A stretch of 64,000 bases of DNA, taken from Thiohalospira halophila DSM 15071 (GTDB lineage: Bacteria > Pseudomonadota > Gammaproteobacteria > Thiohalospirales > Thiohalospiraceae). The translations under genes and the position numbers were made by a program. Below are positions 18,955 through 28,091 of the stretch, one piece after another (position 1 is the stretch's first letter; every line of letters starts with the position of its first letter). Below the pieces are notes generated by a model, which saw nothing but the letters and a program-made list of their open reading frames with translations, was not told the origin of the DNA and did no database searches. The DNA lies in NCBI RefSeq assembly GCF_900112605.1, contig NZ_FOMJ01000002.1:124001-188000 (forward strand). The letters are read 5' to 3'.

Positions 18955-19054
18955 CCGGTCCCTCCCTGCTATCGGGGCTGCTGGCGGGCGTTCTGTGGTA
19001 CCTTCCCCCCGCGACTGTGGGGGAGTCAAAGGAGCCAGGGGGATAGGGACGCGC

Positions 19055-21016
19055 ATGGCTTGCAGGCCGGAAAGGAACCGAGGAGCGGGAATCGCCGAGC
19101 GACGCTCCGGCCGCCTGGTCGATTGGCTTGGCCGGCTGGTTCGAAGGCTGATCCCCACCCGTGATCCCGATCTTGCCGAGACCATCCTGGCTCAGACCGG
19201 TGAACTCATTCGGGTCGTGGATCGGGAAGGCCGGATCGAATTCCTCAACGCGGCCCTTGCGGCTCGGCTTGGTTGCCCCCCCGGGAAACTGCTTGGGGTT
19301 TCGCTTTTCGACCTCCTCGAAGAGGATGGCGGTGAAGGGGATGTGGATGCCGTGGCCTTGGAGCAGGCCCTGGGGCGGGAGCACCCGCTTCGCGGCCGCA
19401 TTCATAGCCGGTTCCCGGGCGGGGAGCGCCTCCACGAGGACTGGGAGGTGCGTCCTCTGGTGGACGCGGATGGCACAGCGCGCCGCTTCCTTATCACCGG
19501 TCGGGAACTCGGTGCGCGTGGCGGAGAACGGAGGTGTCCCCATCACCTCCTGCAGCTCCCCCAGGAGGGGGTTCACTGCGAACTCGAACGGAATCTGGAG
19601 CGGGCCGGTATCGGGCTGGTGACCACGGATGACCACGGTATGGTGCGGTCCAGCAATCAGGCCGCCCGGACCATGCTGGTGGGGGGCGCGGACCTCCCGG
19701 AATCGCCCGCCCTGTGGAGCCACGTCCTCACGACCCTGGATCCGGAGAACGGTTTTCCCCTCCTCTCCGCCCGGGACCCTATCCGGCGGGCCCTGCGGGG
19801 AGAGGCGGTGGAGAATGCAGAGGTCGAGGTTGCGACCTCCGTGGGCCAGCGGCGCCTCAAGATCAATGGGGGATCCTCGCCCGAACCTTCCGGGGCGGAC
19901 CGCGCCCTGGTGGTCCTCCAGGACATTACCGAATTCCGCGGCACCATGGATGCCCTCGCCGCTAGCGAGGCGCGCTTCCGGGGGATGACCGCGAATCTGC
20001 CCGGGGCAGTCTTCGAGGTCTGGGCGGGACAGGATGGGTTCCCCCGTTTCCGTTTCCTCAGTGAAGGGGCGAAGGAGCTCTTCGAGCGGCCCAGTCAGGC
20101 TATTGTGGCCGAACCGGGGGTCTTTTCGTCCCTGCTCGACGTTCGGGATAGTGAGCGTTTCACGGAGACCATGCATCACTCCGCGCAGACCGGCACGGTT
20201 TGGAACTGGGAGGGACGCCTGCGCTTCGGTCAGCGGCGCGTGAAGTGGATCAACTGGCGTGCTATCCCGCGGCCCGAGCAGGATGGGCCGGTGTGGTACG
20301 GGGTGGCCCTCAACATTACCGAGAGCCGGGAGGCGACTGATGAGCTGGCCCGGATGAGAGACCGGTTGAGGGAGCTGCATGCCAGCCGCGAGGAGGTTCA
20401 GGAGGCCGAGCGCAAGGCTATTGCCCGGGAGATCCACGACGAACTGGGAAGCCAGCTGACCGTGGTCAAGATGAATGCGGCCTCTCTCGTCCAGCAGTCG
20501 GAGGGCCTGTCGGAGCGTAGCCGGGAACAGGTGGAGGCCATGAGCAGCCTGGTGGACCAGGCCATCGAGACGATGCGGCGTGTGGCCGCCGAACTGCGCC
20601 CGCGGATCCTGGATGACTTCGGGATCGTTGCCGCCCTCAAGTGGCGGGCCACGGATTTCGAGCGGCACAGTGGTATTGCCATCGATCTCACCACCCCGGT
20701 GGAGGAGTCGACGGTGCCCCCCTCGCTGGAGACGACCCTGTATCGCGTCTTCCAGGAGGCGCTGACGAATATCGCCAAGCATTCCGCGGCCACGCAGGTT
20801 GATGCCGTTCTGGAAGAGCGCGAGGGCCGGGTCGTTCTGTGCATTCGCGACAATGGCGTAGGATTCGCGCTGGAATCCCTGGACGATTCCCATCACAACG
20901 GCATATTCGGTATGCGCGAGCGGGTAATCGCACACGGGGGAGAGTTCGAGATCAACGGGGCGCCCGACAGGGGGGTCGTACTCTGTATCCGTATACCGCT
21001 GGCCAGACGAGAGTAG
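19055..21016 (+). CDS. PAS-containing sensor histidine kinase, NarX/UhpB (HisKA_3) type
   Basis: A 653-residue cytoplasmic kinase with no clear membrane span. Three PAS-like modules are visible: about 40-150 (LAQTGELIRVVDREGRIEFLNAAL), about 185-300, and about 310-430 (SEARFRGMTANLPGAVFEVW, ending GVALNITESRE). The dimerisation helix carries the phospho-acceptor His461 in AREIHDELGSQLTVVKMN. The HATPase_c domain has EALTNIAKHS (N-box), DNGVGF (G1) and GIFGMRERVIAHGG. ATG 19055 is preferred over a GTG 20 codons upstream. Its stop lies 4 bases before the regulator gene, so the two form a cognate pair. Confidence 0.9.
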   Translation: MACRPERNRGAGIAERRSGRLVDWLGRLVRRLIPTRDPDLAETILAQTGELIRVVDREGRIEFLNAALAARLGCPPGKLLGVSLFDLLEEDGGEGDVDAVALEQALGREHPLRGRIHSRFPGGERLHEDWEVRPLVDADGTARRFLITGRELGARGGERRCPHHLLQLPQEGVHCELERNLERAGIGLVTTDDHGMVRSSNQAARTMLVGGADLPESPALWSHVLTTLDPENGFPLLSARDPIRRALRGEAVENAEVEVATSVGQRRLKINGGSSPEPSGADRALVVLQDITEFRGTMDALAASEARFRGMTANLPGAVFEVWAGQDGFPRFRFLSEGAKELFERPSQAIVAEPGVFSSLLDVRDSERFTETMHHSAQTGTVWNWEGRLRFGQRRVKWINWRAIPRPEQDGPVWYGVALNITESREATDELARMRDRLRELHASREEVQEAERKAIAREIHDELGSQLTVVKMNAASLVQQSEGLSERSREQVEAMSSLVDQAIETMRRVAAELRPRILDDFGIVAALKWRATDFERHSGIAIDLTTPVEESTVPPSLETTLYRVFQEALTNIAKHSAATQVDAVLEEREGRVVLCIRDNGVGFALESLDDSHHNGIFGMRERVIAHGGEFEINGAPDRGVVLCIRIPLARRE

Positions 21017-21020
21017 GGTG

Positions 21021-21662
21021 ATGCCGGGCATGACACGGGTCATGATCGTCGATGACCACGCGGTGGTCCGCGAAGGGCTGAAGATGATCCTGGAGGGGCA
21101 GGAAGATATCAGCGTCGTTGCCGAGGCCGGCGACGACGCCGGCACCCTGACCCGGGCCCGGGAGCAGCCCATGGACGTGATCCTGCTGGATGTCTCGTTG
21201 CCAGGACGCAGTGGCCTGGAGATTCTCAAGCAGCTCCGGTACCAGTATCCCGACCTGGCCGTGCTCATGCTCAGCATCCACCCCGAGGACCAGTACGCCG
21301 TCCGTTTCCTTCGGGCCGGTGCCAGCGGCTACATGACCAAGGAAACGGCCCCGGCGGAGCTGGTGGCCGCCATCCGCAAGGTCGCCAACGGCGGCCGCTA
21401 CGTCAGCCAGGTGCTGGCGGAGTGTCTGGTGGAGGAGCTGGAAAGACCCGATACCGCGGAGCCGCACACCCGGCTCTCGGATCGCGAGTATCAACTCCTC
21501 GTTCGCATCGGGCAGGGCCTGAAACCTGCCCAGATCGCGGAAGAGCTCCACGTCAGCACCAAGACCATCAGTACCTACCGGTCTCGTCTGCTGGAGAAGA
21601 TGGGGCTCTCCAGCAACGCCGAACTGGTCCAGTACGCGGTGCGCCAGGGGTTGGTGGACTGA
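21021..21662 (+). CDS. NarL/FixJ-family response regulator
   Basis: A 213-residue two-domain regulator. The receiver (1-120) has the acidic pair DD in MIVDDHAVVREG, phospho-acceptor Asp57 in ILLDVSLPGRSG and Lys in GYMTKE. The LuxR-type helix-turn-helix (about 145-210) reads LSDREYQLLVRIGQGLKPAQIAEELHVSTKTISTYRSRLLEKMG. It is the partner of the upstream kinase. Its gene ends just before a gap carrying four phased repeats ahead of the chemotaxis operon, so it is a natural candidate for binding them. The ATG three codons further in is also possible. Confidence 0.93.
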   Translation: MPGMTRVMIVDDHAVVREGLKMILEGQEDISVVAEAGDDAGTLTRAREQPMDVILLDVSLPGRSGLEILKQLRYQYPDLAVLMLSIHPEDQYAVRFLRAGASGYMTKETAPAELVAAIRKVANGGRYVSQVLAECLVEELERPDTAEPHTRLSDREYQLLVRIGQGLKPAQIAEELHVSTKTISTYRSRLLEKMGLSSNAELVQYAVRQGLVD

Positions 21663-21700
21663 GCACCGCGCCCCGAACTTGATCCTCGTGTAGGGCTTTT

Positions 21701-21776
21701 CCCGACACCCTGTCCGCCTTTCCCCGATATCCCCCCTCGGCCTCCTCCCGACATCAATCACGTCTTCTCCCCGACT
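21701..21776. repeat. Four phased CCCGAYW direct repeats upstream of the chemotaxis operon
   Basis: The heptamers cccgaca (21701), cccgata (21723), cccgaca (21747) and cccgact (21770), each after a pyrimidine run, recur every 22, 24 and 23 bases in the 195-base gap 21663-21857. The spacing is close to two helical turns, so all four face the same side of the DNA. A fifth weaker copy (cccgaac, 21672) lies upstream. They look like operator sites for a dimeric or oligomeric regulator. Confidence 0.5.
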
Positions 21777-21857
21777 GTCACCAGACCGGTCCACCGGAGA
21801 GACTGTACACCGATTCATTCTTCCGCCGGTGGAGCGGTTGCAGGAGTGACGGTGACG

Positions 21858-23054
21858 ATGAAGATGGATGCTCAGGCAGAGGCGGCGAGCGCGCAGGTTC
21901 CCTTCTGGCGAATGGCCGCCATGCCCGTGCTGACCGGTGCGGTCGGGACGCTGCTCCTGGTCCTGGAGGAGCACTACGCGGTGGGAGCGCTGCCGCTGCT
22001 GCTGGGTCTCGTGGCAAGCGTCCCGCTCTATCGCTGGTGGTCCAACGCGCTGGCGGCACCGGCCGCGGAAGAGCAGGTTACACCTGCCGAGGAGAGTGTC
22101 CCCGTCGAGCACATGGCCTCCCTGGAGGAGGCCTGCATCGAGGTCAGCTCCATCGGCGGTCGCAACGTCGAGACCGCCCGCGACCAGACCGAAGAGGCCA
22201 TTACCGACCTCTCCCAGCGCTTCTCCCAGCTGGTGGACCGGCTCACGAACACTGTCGAGGCCTCGGAGAACGCCACCAGCGGCGAGCAGGGCCTGGTCCA
22301 GGCCTTCGAGGCCTCCCGCAGCGAACTCAACGAGATCGTCAGCAGCATGAAGGTGGCCATGGAGACCCGCGACACCATGCTGGAACAGGTGCGCGAACTC
22401 ACCGGCTACACCGAGGACCTCAAGGAGATGGCCACCTCCGTGGAGGACGTGGCCTCCCGCACCAACCTCCTGGCGCTGAACGCCGCCATCGAGGCGTCCC
22501 GGGCCGGCGAGGCGGGCCGCGGCTTCGCCGTGGTCGCCGACGAGGTCCGCAGCCTCTCCCAGCGCTCCGGTGAGGCGGGCTCCCGGATCAGTGACATGGT
22601 CAATCGGGTGGGCGATGCCATGCACCGGACGCTGGAGAACGCCGAGCTCTCCGCCAGTCGCGACGCCGACATGACCTGGCAGGCCGAGGAGACCATCCAG
22701 GGCGTGCTGGAGCGCCTGCGCGGCGTGGCCGACGGCCTCTCCGATTCCACCGGCCTGCTGCAGCAGGAGGGCCGGGGCATCCGCGACGAGATCGCCGAGA
22801 TCCTGGTCAGCCTGCAGTTCCAGGACCGCGTCAGCCAGATCCTGACGCAGGTGCGGGACTCCTTCGATGAATTCGGGACCGAGGTCTCCGACCGCGCCGA
22901 GCAGCGGCGCCTCTCGGGACGGTCCGAACCGGTGCACGCCGATGCCATCCGGCAGCGCCTGGAGCGCGGTTACACCACCGATGAACAGCGCCGGAACCAC
23001 TCGGCGAACGAGAGCGCCGCCGATGATGGCGGTGACGACATCGTCTTCTTCTGA
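21858..23054 (+). CDS. Receptor-like chemotaxis protein with MCP signalling hairpin and CheZ-like C-terminal motif
   Basis: A 398-residue protein with two short hydrophobic segments near the N-terminus (about 15-60) and no periplasmic sensor domain. Its centre holds a methyl-accepting signalling tip ([42 protein letters not shown], near residues 203-245). After a further helix comes [14 protein letters not shown], where Asp323 and Gln327 reproduce the D-x-x-x-Q of the CheZ phosphatase (FQDLTGQ). No methylation pentapeptide is obvious at the C-terminus. It is the first gene of the che cluster, directly before cheY. AGGAG at 21842-21846 precedes ATG 21858; GTG 21852 or 21846 are alternatives. 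Confidence 0.8.
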   Translation: MKMDAQAEAASAQVPFWRMAAMPVLTGAVGTLLLVLEEHYAVGALPLLLGLVASVPLYRWWSNALAAPAAEEQVTPAEESVPVEHMASLEEACIEVSSIGGRNVETARDQTEEAITDLSQRFSQLVDRLTNTVEASENATSGEQGLVQAFEASRSELNEIVSSMKVAMETRDTMLEQVRELTGYTEDLKEMATSVEDVASRTNLLALNAAIEASRAGEAGRGFAVVADEVRSLSQRSGEAGSRISDMVNRVGDAMHRTLENAELSASRDADMTWQAEETIQGVLERLRGVADGLSDSTGLLQQEGRGIRDEIAEILVSLQFQDRVSQILTQVRDSFDEFGTEVSDRAEQRRLSGRSEPVHADAIRQRLERGYTTDEQRRNHSANESAADDGGDDIVFF

Positions 23055-23073
23055 ACCACTCCCGGAGGCAGCC

Positions 23074-23439
23074 ATGAGCAAGACCATCCTTATCGTCGAC
23101 GATTCCGCATCCCTGCGGCAGGTGGTGGCCATCGCCCTCAAGGGGGCGGGCTACGAGGTCATCGAGGCCGGCGACGGCCAGCAGGGCCTGGACGCGCTCA
23201 AGGGCCAGAAGGTCCACCTCATCGTCAGCGACGTGAACATGCCGAACATGGACGGCCTGAGCATGGTGACGGAGATCAAGAAGGACCCGAACTACAAGTT
23301 CACGCCGGTGATTATGCTCACCACCGAGTCCCAGGAAGAGACCAAGAAGAAGGGCAAGGAGATCGGCGTCAAGGCCTGGATGGTGAAGCCGTTCAAGCCG
23401 GAGCAGATGCTCGACGCCGTCTCCAAGCTGGTGGGTTAG
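23074..23439 (+). CDS. cheY: CheY-type single-domain response regulator
   Basis: A 121-residue receiver domain without output domain. Acidic pair Asp9-Asp10, phospho-acceptor Asp53 (LIVSDVNMPNMDG), switch Thr in IMLTTESQEE and conserved Lys in WMVKPFKPEQ are all present. The KKKGKEIGVKAWMVKPFKPEQ pattern groups it with the CheY proteins of CheA-linked clusters. It carries the phosphoryl signal from CheA to a motor or other target. GGAGG precedes the ATG, 19 bases after the receptor-like gene. Confidence 0.94.
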   Translation: MSKTILIVDDSASLRQVVAIALKGAGYEVIEAGDGQQGLDALKGQKVHLIVSDVNMPNMDGLSMVTEIKKDPNYKFTPVIMLTTESQEETKKKGKEIGVKAWMVKPFKPEQMLDAVSKLVG

Positions 23440-23451
23440 GGGAGTCCGGCC

Positions 23452-23802
23452 GTGAATATCGAGGTATCGGAGGCCGCCGATGGCGGCTGCCGCCTGACGG
23501 TGGCGGGCGAGGTGAATATCTACGTCGCCGCCGATTTCCGGGCGGAAATGGACGCGAAGATGGCCGGCTGTTCCGCCCTGGAGATGGATCTCTCCGGCGT
23601 CAGCGACCTGGACACCACCGGCGTTCAGGTCCTGATGGCCGCCAAGCGCCAGTGCCAGGCCGAGGACCGGGAGCTGCGCCTGGTCGCGCACAGCCCGGCG
23701 GTGCTGGATGTCTTTGAACTCTACGGTCTGGACCGCTTCTTCGGTGATCCGCTGCTGCTTGCGGGCGAGGATGGGACGGTAACGGAGGATCGCCATGAGT
23801 GA
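23452..23802 (+). CDS. STAS-domain protein (anti-anti-sigma-like)
   Basis: A 116-residue single STAS domain. TVAGEVNIYVAADFRAEMDAKMAG and ALEMDLSGVSDLDTTGVQVLMAAKRQC show the SpoIIAA pattern, with Thr-Thr at the usual phosphorylated-Ser position (DLDTTGVQ). It starts at GTG 23452 behind GGGGAG and overlaps cheA by eight bases. Such proteins recur between cheY and cheA in environmental chemotaxis clusters; their partner is generally unknown. Possibly it tunes receptor or kinase assembly; this is inference. Confidence 0.85.
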   Translation: MNIEVSEAADGGCRLTVAGEVNIYVAADFRAEMDAKMAGCSALEMDLSGVSDLDTTGVQVLMAAKRQCQAEDRELRLVAHSPAVLDVFELYGLDRFFGDPLLLAGEDGTVTEDRHE

Positions 23803-26008
23803 CCGCCCACAGGACGCCTTCAACGCCGAGGCCACCGAACTCCTCCAGCAGATGGAGGATGGCCTCCTGGCACTGGAGGACGGCACCCAGGACCCGGAAC
23901 AGGTGAACACCCTCTTCCGGGCAGCCCACACCATCAAGGGGACGGCCGGGGTCTTCGGCTTCGACGCCGTGGAGCACTTCACCCACGTCGTCGAGAACCT
24001 CCTGGAACAGGCCCGCTCCGGCGAGCTGACCATCGGTCGCGACCTGGTCTCCCTGCTCCTGCGGGCACGGGACCACATGGCGGTGCTGGTGGCCGAGGCG
24101 GTGGAGGAGGCCGATCCCGATCCGGCGACCCCGGCCACCGGCGAGGCCCTGGCGGAGGAGCTGCGCGCCTACCTCGATGACGGGGGCGAGACCGATGTCG
24201 AACCGGAGGAGCCGGTGGCCGAGGGCTCGGTGGAGGTCATGAACGATGGCCACCCGGTCGCCTCCGAGGACTGGCACATCTCCCTGCGCTTCGAGCCGGA
24301 TGTCCTGCGCCACGGCATGGACCCCCTGGCCTTCCTGCGCTACCTGCGCAAGCTCGGGGAGATCGTCCATGTCACCACGCTGGATGATGCCCTGCCGGGG
24401 CTCGGCGAGCTGGACCCGGAGGTCCTCTATCTCGGCTTCGAGGTGGAGTTCCGCAGCGAGACCGCCGACAAGGCGGCCATCGAGGAGGTCTTCGAGTTCG
24501 TCGAGGACGACTGCGAACTCCACATCCTGCCGCCGCAGGCCTACATCCACAGCTACGCGGAGATGATTCGGGGCCTGCCCGAGGATGACCTGCGCATCGG
24601 CGAGATCCTGGTCCGCAGCGGGGCGCTTACCCGGCAAGAACTGGACGAGGCCCTGCGGGAGCAGGACAGCCGCCGGAGCGAGGGCGGCGGCAAGACCGCC
24701 CCCCTGGGCGAGGTCCTGGTTGACCAGCAGAGCGTCCACCAGGAGGTGGTGGACACCGCGGTGGAGAAGCAGACCCAGAACCGGGAGGCCCGGTCCACGG
24801 CCGCCAGCTCCCTGCGCGTGGATGCCGACAAGCTCGACGCCCTCATCAACCAGGTGGGGGAGCTTGTCATCGCCGGGGCCACCACCAACCTGCTGGCCCA
24901 GCAGTCCGGCGACGAGCAGCTGGGCGAGTCCATCTCGGTGATGGCCCGGCTGGTGGAGGAGATCCGGGACAGCTCCCTGCGCCTGCGCATGGTTCCCATC
25001 GGCGAGACCTTCAACCGCTTCCGGCGGGTGGTCCGCGACGTCAGCGCCGAGCTGGGCAAGGACATCGCGCTCACCATCGAGGGCGCCGATACCGAGCTGG
25101 ACAAGACCGTGGTCGAGCAGATCGGCGACCCCCTCATGCACCTGGTCCGTAACGCCATGGACCACGGTATCGAGAGCGCCGAACAGCGCCAGGCCGTGGG
25201 CAAGCACGCCCAGGGCCAGCTGCGGCTCAACGCCTACCACGAGTCCGGCAGCATCGTCATCGAGGTCGCCGACGACGGCGGCGGCCTGAACTCGGACAAG
25301 ATCCTGGCCAAGGCGCGGGACCGCGGGGTGGTCACTCCGGGCCAGGAGCTCTCCGAGGCGGAGATCCACCGGCTCATCTTCGAGCCCGGCTTCTCCACCG
25401 CCGGCGAGGTCACCAACCTCTCCGGCCGCGGGGTCGGCATGGACGTGGTGAAGAAGAACATCGAGTCCCTGCGCGGCAGCGTCGACGTGGAGAGCCGCTA
25501 CGGCGAGGGCTCCATCATCCGCATCCGGCTGCCGCTGACCCTGGCCATCGTCGACGGCTTCCTGGTTACCGTCGCCGGGGCCAGCTACGTCATCCCGCTG
25601 GATTCGGTGCTGGAGTGCGTCGAGCTAACCGACAACGACGCCCGGGATGCCGGCGAGCAGGGCTACATCAACCTGCGCGGCGAGGTGCTGCCCTTCATCC
25701 GCCTGCGGCGGATGTTCGAGCGGGATGCCGGTTACGCCGAGCGGGAGGCCATCGTCGTCGTCCAGATCAGCGGCCAGAAGGTCGGCCTGGTGGTGGACGA
25801 ACTCCTGGGCGAATTCCAGACCGTCATCAAGCCCCTGGGCCAGCTCTTCCGGGAGCTGGATGGCGTCAGCGGCGCCACCATCCTGGGCAGCGGGGAGGTC
25901 GCCATGATCCTCGACGTCCCCGGCCTTATCCACCGCGTCGACTGGAAGAACGGCGAGGGCCGACCCGGGCACGCCCCGGCGCTGGAAGCCGACCGTCACG
26001 ACCAATAA
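23795..26008 (+). CDS. cheA: Chemotaxis histidine kinase CheA with an MshEN-like insert
   Basis: A 737-residue kinase. The HPt domain carries phospho-acceptor His45 (RAAHTIKGTAGVFGF). An unusual middle region (about 165-330) replaces a standard P2. It contains a ferredoxin-like part (SLRFEPDVLRHGMDPLAFLRYL) and then two tandem 24-residue motifs at 267-290 (RIGEILVRSGALTRQELDEA, ending LREQ) and 303-326. Dimerisation (LDALINQVGELVIAGA), HATPase (HLVRNAMDHGIE, GRGVGMDVV) and CheW-like domains (ITVAGASYVIPLDSVLE) complete it. It overlaps the STAS gene by eight bases. It phosphorylates CheY and CheB. Confidence 0.95.
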   Translation: MSDRPQDAFNAEATELLQQMEDGLLALEDGTQDPEQVNTLFRAAHTIKGTAGVFGFDAVEHFTHVVENLLEQARSGELTIGRDLVSLLLRARDHMAVLVAEAVEEADPDPATPATGEALAEELRAYLDDGGETDVEPEEPVAEGSVEVMNDGHPVASEDWHISLRFEPDVLRHGMDPLAFLRYLRKLGEIVHVTTLDDALPGLGELDPEVLYLGFEVEFRSETADKAAIEEVFEFVEDDCELHILPPQAYIHSYAEMIRGLPEDDLRIGEILVRSGALTRQELDEALREQDSRRSEGGGKTAPLGEVLVDQQSVHQEVVDTAVEKQTQNREARSTAASSLRVDADKLDALINQVGELVIAGATTNLLAQQSGDEQLGESISVMARLVEEIRDSSLRLRMVPIGETFNRFRRVVRDVSAELGKDIALTIEGADTELDKTVVEQIGDPLMHLVRNAMDHGIESAEQRQAVGKHAQGQLRLNAYHESGSIVIEVADDGGGLNSDKILAKARDRGVVTPGQELSEAEIHRLIFEPGFSTAGEVTNLSGRGVGMDVVKKNIESLRGSVDVESRYGEGSIIRIRLPLTLAIVDGFLVTVAGASYVIPLDSVLECVELTDNDARDAGEQGYINLRGEVLPFIRLRRMFERDAGYAEREAIVVVQISGQKVGLVVDELLGEFQTVIKPLGQLFRELDGVSGATILGSGEVAMILDVPGLIHRVDWKNGEGRPGHAPALEADRHDQ

Positions 26009-26059
26009 TTACTCAGCAACCCGAGCCAACGCCGTTGGTCTCACGAGGAGGACACCGTC

Positions 26060-28063
26060 ATGGTGCGTTTCAAGAATCTGTCCCTAGCCAAGAAGCTCTC
26101 CTTGGGCTTCGGTCTGGTCCTGGCGCTGCTGGCCATTATCAGCGTCGTGGCCTTCAACTCCCTCTCCACGAGCAGTGACGGCTTCGCGGAGTATCGCGAG
26201 ACCGCTCTGAGTACCAAGACCAGCGGTGAGGCCCAGGCCAACCTCCTGGAGGCGCGTATGGCCGCGCTCAAGTTCGTTAATGACGGTTCCGAAGCCGCCT
26301 CGGAGGCCGAGCACGAGCGCCACGAGGCGACCCTGGAGTTCCTGGACAAGGCCGAGCAGTACATCCACGACCCCGACCAGCAGGCGCGGCTGACCGAGGC
26401 CCGGGAGAAGACCCAGCAGTACGGTGAGGCCTTTGCCCAGGTCGAGGAGTACAAGGCGGAGCGCAACCGCCTCTTTGACGAGGTCCTCGCCGTGGAGGGC
26501 CCGATCATGGAGCAGCGCCTTACCGATATCATGCGCTCCGCCAAGGACGACGGCGACGCCAGTGCCGCCTACGTGGCCGGTCAGGCCATGCGCAATCTCC
26601 TGCTGGCGCGGCTCTATGTGGTGAAGTTCCTGGAGGATAACAGTCAGTCCGCCGTGGATCGGGTTAACAGCGAGTTCGGCGAGTTTGACCAGCGCATGGC
26701 CACCCTGGACCAGGAGCTCCAGAATCCCGAGCGGCGGCGGCTCATGCAGGAGGTGAACAACCTCAAGGACGTGTATACCCAGGCCTTTGACAAGACCGTG
26801 GAGACCATCCTGGCCCGCAACGAGGTCAAAGAGGGCACCATGGATGTGGTGGGCCCGGAGGTCGCCGACATCCTGGAAGATATCAAGATCGCCAACGGCA
26901 AGGTCCAGGACGAGATCGGCCCCCGCGTCCAGGGCGCCAACGAGCGCGCCATGGCCACCGTGCCGGTGGTGAGCCTGGTCGCCCTGGTGGTGGGCGTCTT
27001 CATGGCCTGGGTGATCACCCGGGCGGTGACCCGGCCGGTGGCGCGGGTGACCGAATTCGTCGAGCGCTTCGGCGAGGGCGATCTCACCGCCGACCTCACC
27101 GTGGACAGCGAGGACGAGGTGGGCCGGATGAGCCGCGCCCTGAGCAACGCCGTGGGCCGGGTCCGCAAGGCGCTGGTGGATGTCAGTCAGGCCACCTCGG
27201 CCCTGGCCTCCGCCTCCGAGGAGGTGAGCGCTACCTCCCAGAGCCTGAGCCAGGGCGCCACCGAGCAGGCCTCCTCCGTGGAGGAGACCAGCGCCACGGT
27301 GGAGCAGGCGCGTTCCTCCATCCAGCAGAACACCGAGAACGCCAAGTCCACCGACGAGATCGCCACCGGCGCCTCGAAGAAGGCCACCGAGGGCGGCGAG
27401 GCGGTGCGCGAGACCGTCACGGCCATGAACAACATCGCCGACAAGGTCACCCTCATCGAGGACATCGCCTACAAGACCAACCTCCTGGCGCTGAACGCCG
27501 CCATCGAGGCGGCCCGGGCCGGGGAGCACGGCAAGGGCTTCGCCGTGGTGGCCGAAGAGGTGCGCAAGCTCGCCGAGCGGAGCCAGTCCTCCGCCGGGGA
27601 GATCAGCGAGATGGCCGGCGAGAGCGTGAAGGTGGCCGAGCGGGCCGGCGGCCTCATCGACGAGGTGGTCCCGGAGATCCGCCGCACCGCCGACCTGGTG
27701 CAGGAGATCTCCGCCTCCTCGGAGGAGCAGGCCACCGGCGCCAACCAGCTCGCCCAGGCCATCGAGCAGCTGGACACCGTGGCCCAGCAGAACGCCTCCT
27801 CCTCGGAGGAGCTGGCCTCCACCTCGGAGGAGATGAGCTCCCAGGCCCAGCAGCTCCAGGAGACCGTGAGCTTCTTCGAGCTCGGCGAGGACAGTACCGA
27901 GGGGACGGCTGCTCGGGGCGGCACCAGCCGCGGGACCCAGCACGCCGGCCACCAGGGCTCGACCAACAGGGCCGGCCAGGCTTCGGCCTCTCACGGTGTC
28001 AGCAAGCCGGCTCCGGCCGAGGGCGAGGCGGTGGACGAGAGCGAGTTCCAGCGCTTCTCCTGA
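26060..28063 (+). CDS. Methyl-accepting chemotaxis protein (transmembrane chemoreceptor)
   Basis: A 667-residue receptor. TM1 (about 17-37, [20 protein letters not shown]) and TM2 (about 300-322, [17 protein letters not shown]) flank a ~260-residue helical periplasmic sensor of the HBM (helical bimodular) type. HAMP follows ([22 protein letters not shown]). The signalling tip reads [40 protein letters not shown]. The C-terminal tail is Gly/Ser/His rich. HBM receptors sense TCA intermediates or aromatic acids in characterised cases; the ligand here is unknown. GAGGAGG lies before the ATG. It sits between cheA and cheW and so serves this array. Confidence 0.94.
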   Translation: MVRFKNLSLAKKLSLGFGLVLALLAIISVVAFNSLSTSSDGFAEYRETALSTKTSGEAQANLLEARMAALKFVNDGSEAASEAEHERHEATLEFLDKAEQYIHDPDQQARLTEAREKTQQYGEAFAQVEEYKAERNRLFDEVLAVEGPIMEQRLTDIMRSAKDDGDASAAYVAGQAMRNLLLARLYVVKFLEDNSQSAVDRVNSEFGEFDQRMATLDQELQNPERRRLMQEVNNLKDVYTQAFDKTVETILARNEVKEGTMDVVGPEVADILEDIKIANGKVQDEIGPRVQGANERAMATVPVVSLVALVVGVFMAWVITRAVTRPVARVTEFVERFGEGDLTADLTVDSEDEVGRMSRALSNAVGRVRKALVDVSQATSALASASEEVSATSQSLSQGATEQASSVEETSATVEQARSSIQQNTENAKSTDEIATGASKKATEGGEAVRETVTAMNNIADKVTLIEDIAYKTNLLALNAAIEAARAGEHGKGFAVVAEEVRKLAERSQSSAGEISEMAGESVKVAERAGGLIDEVVPEIRRTADLVQEISASSEEQATGANQLAQAIEQLDTVAQQNASSSEELASTSEEMSSQAQQLQETVSFFELGEDSTEGTAARGGTSRGTQHAGHQGSTNRAGQASASHGVSKPAPAEGEAVDESEFQRFS

Positions 28064-28091
28064 TTCCCACGGTGGCCGGGAGTAGAGCCCG

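Noticed and set aside
21706-21730. Sigma-28 promoter before the chemotaxis operon, based on cccgata
   Set aside because: No TCAAG-like -35 lies 13-15 bases upstream, and the heptamer is better explained as one of the four phased repeats.
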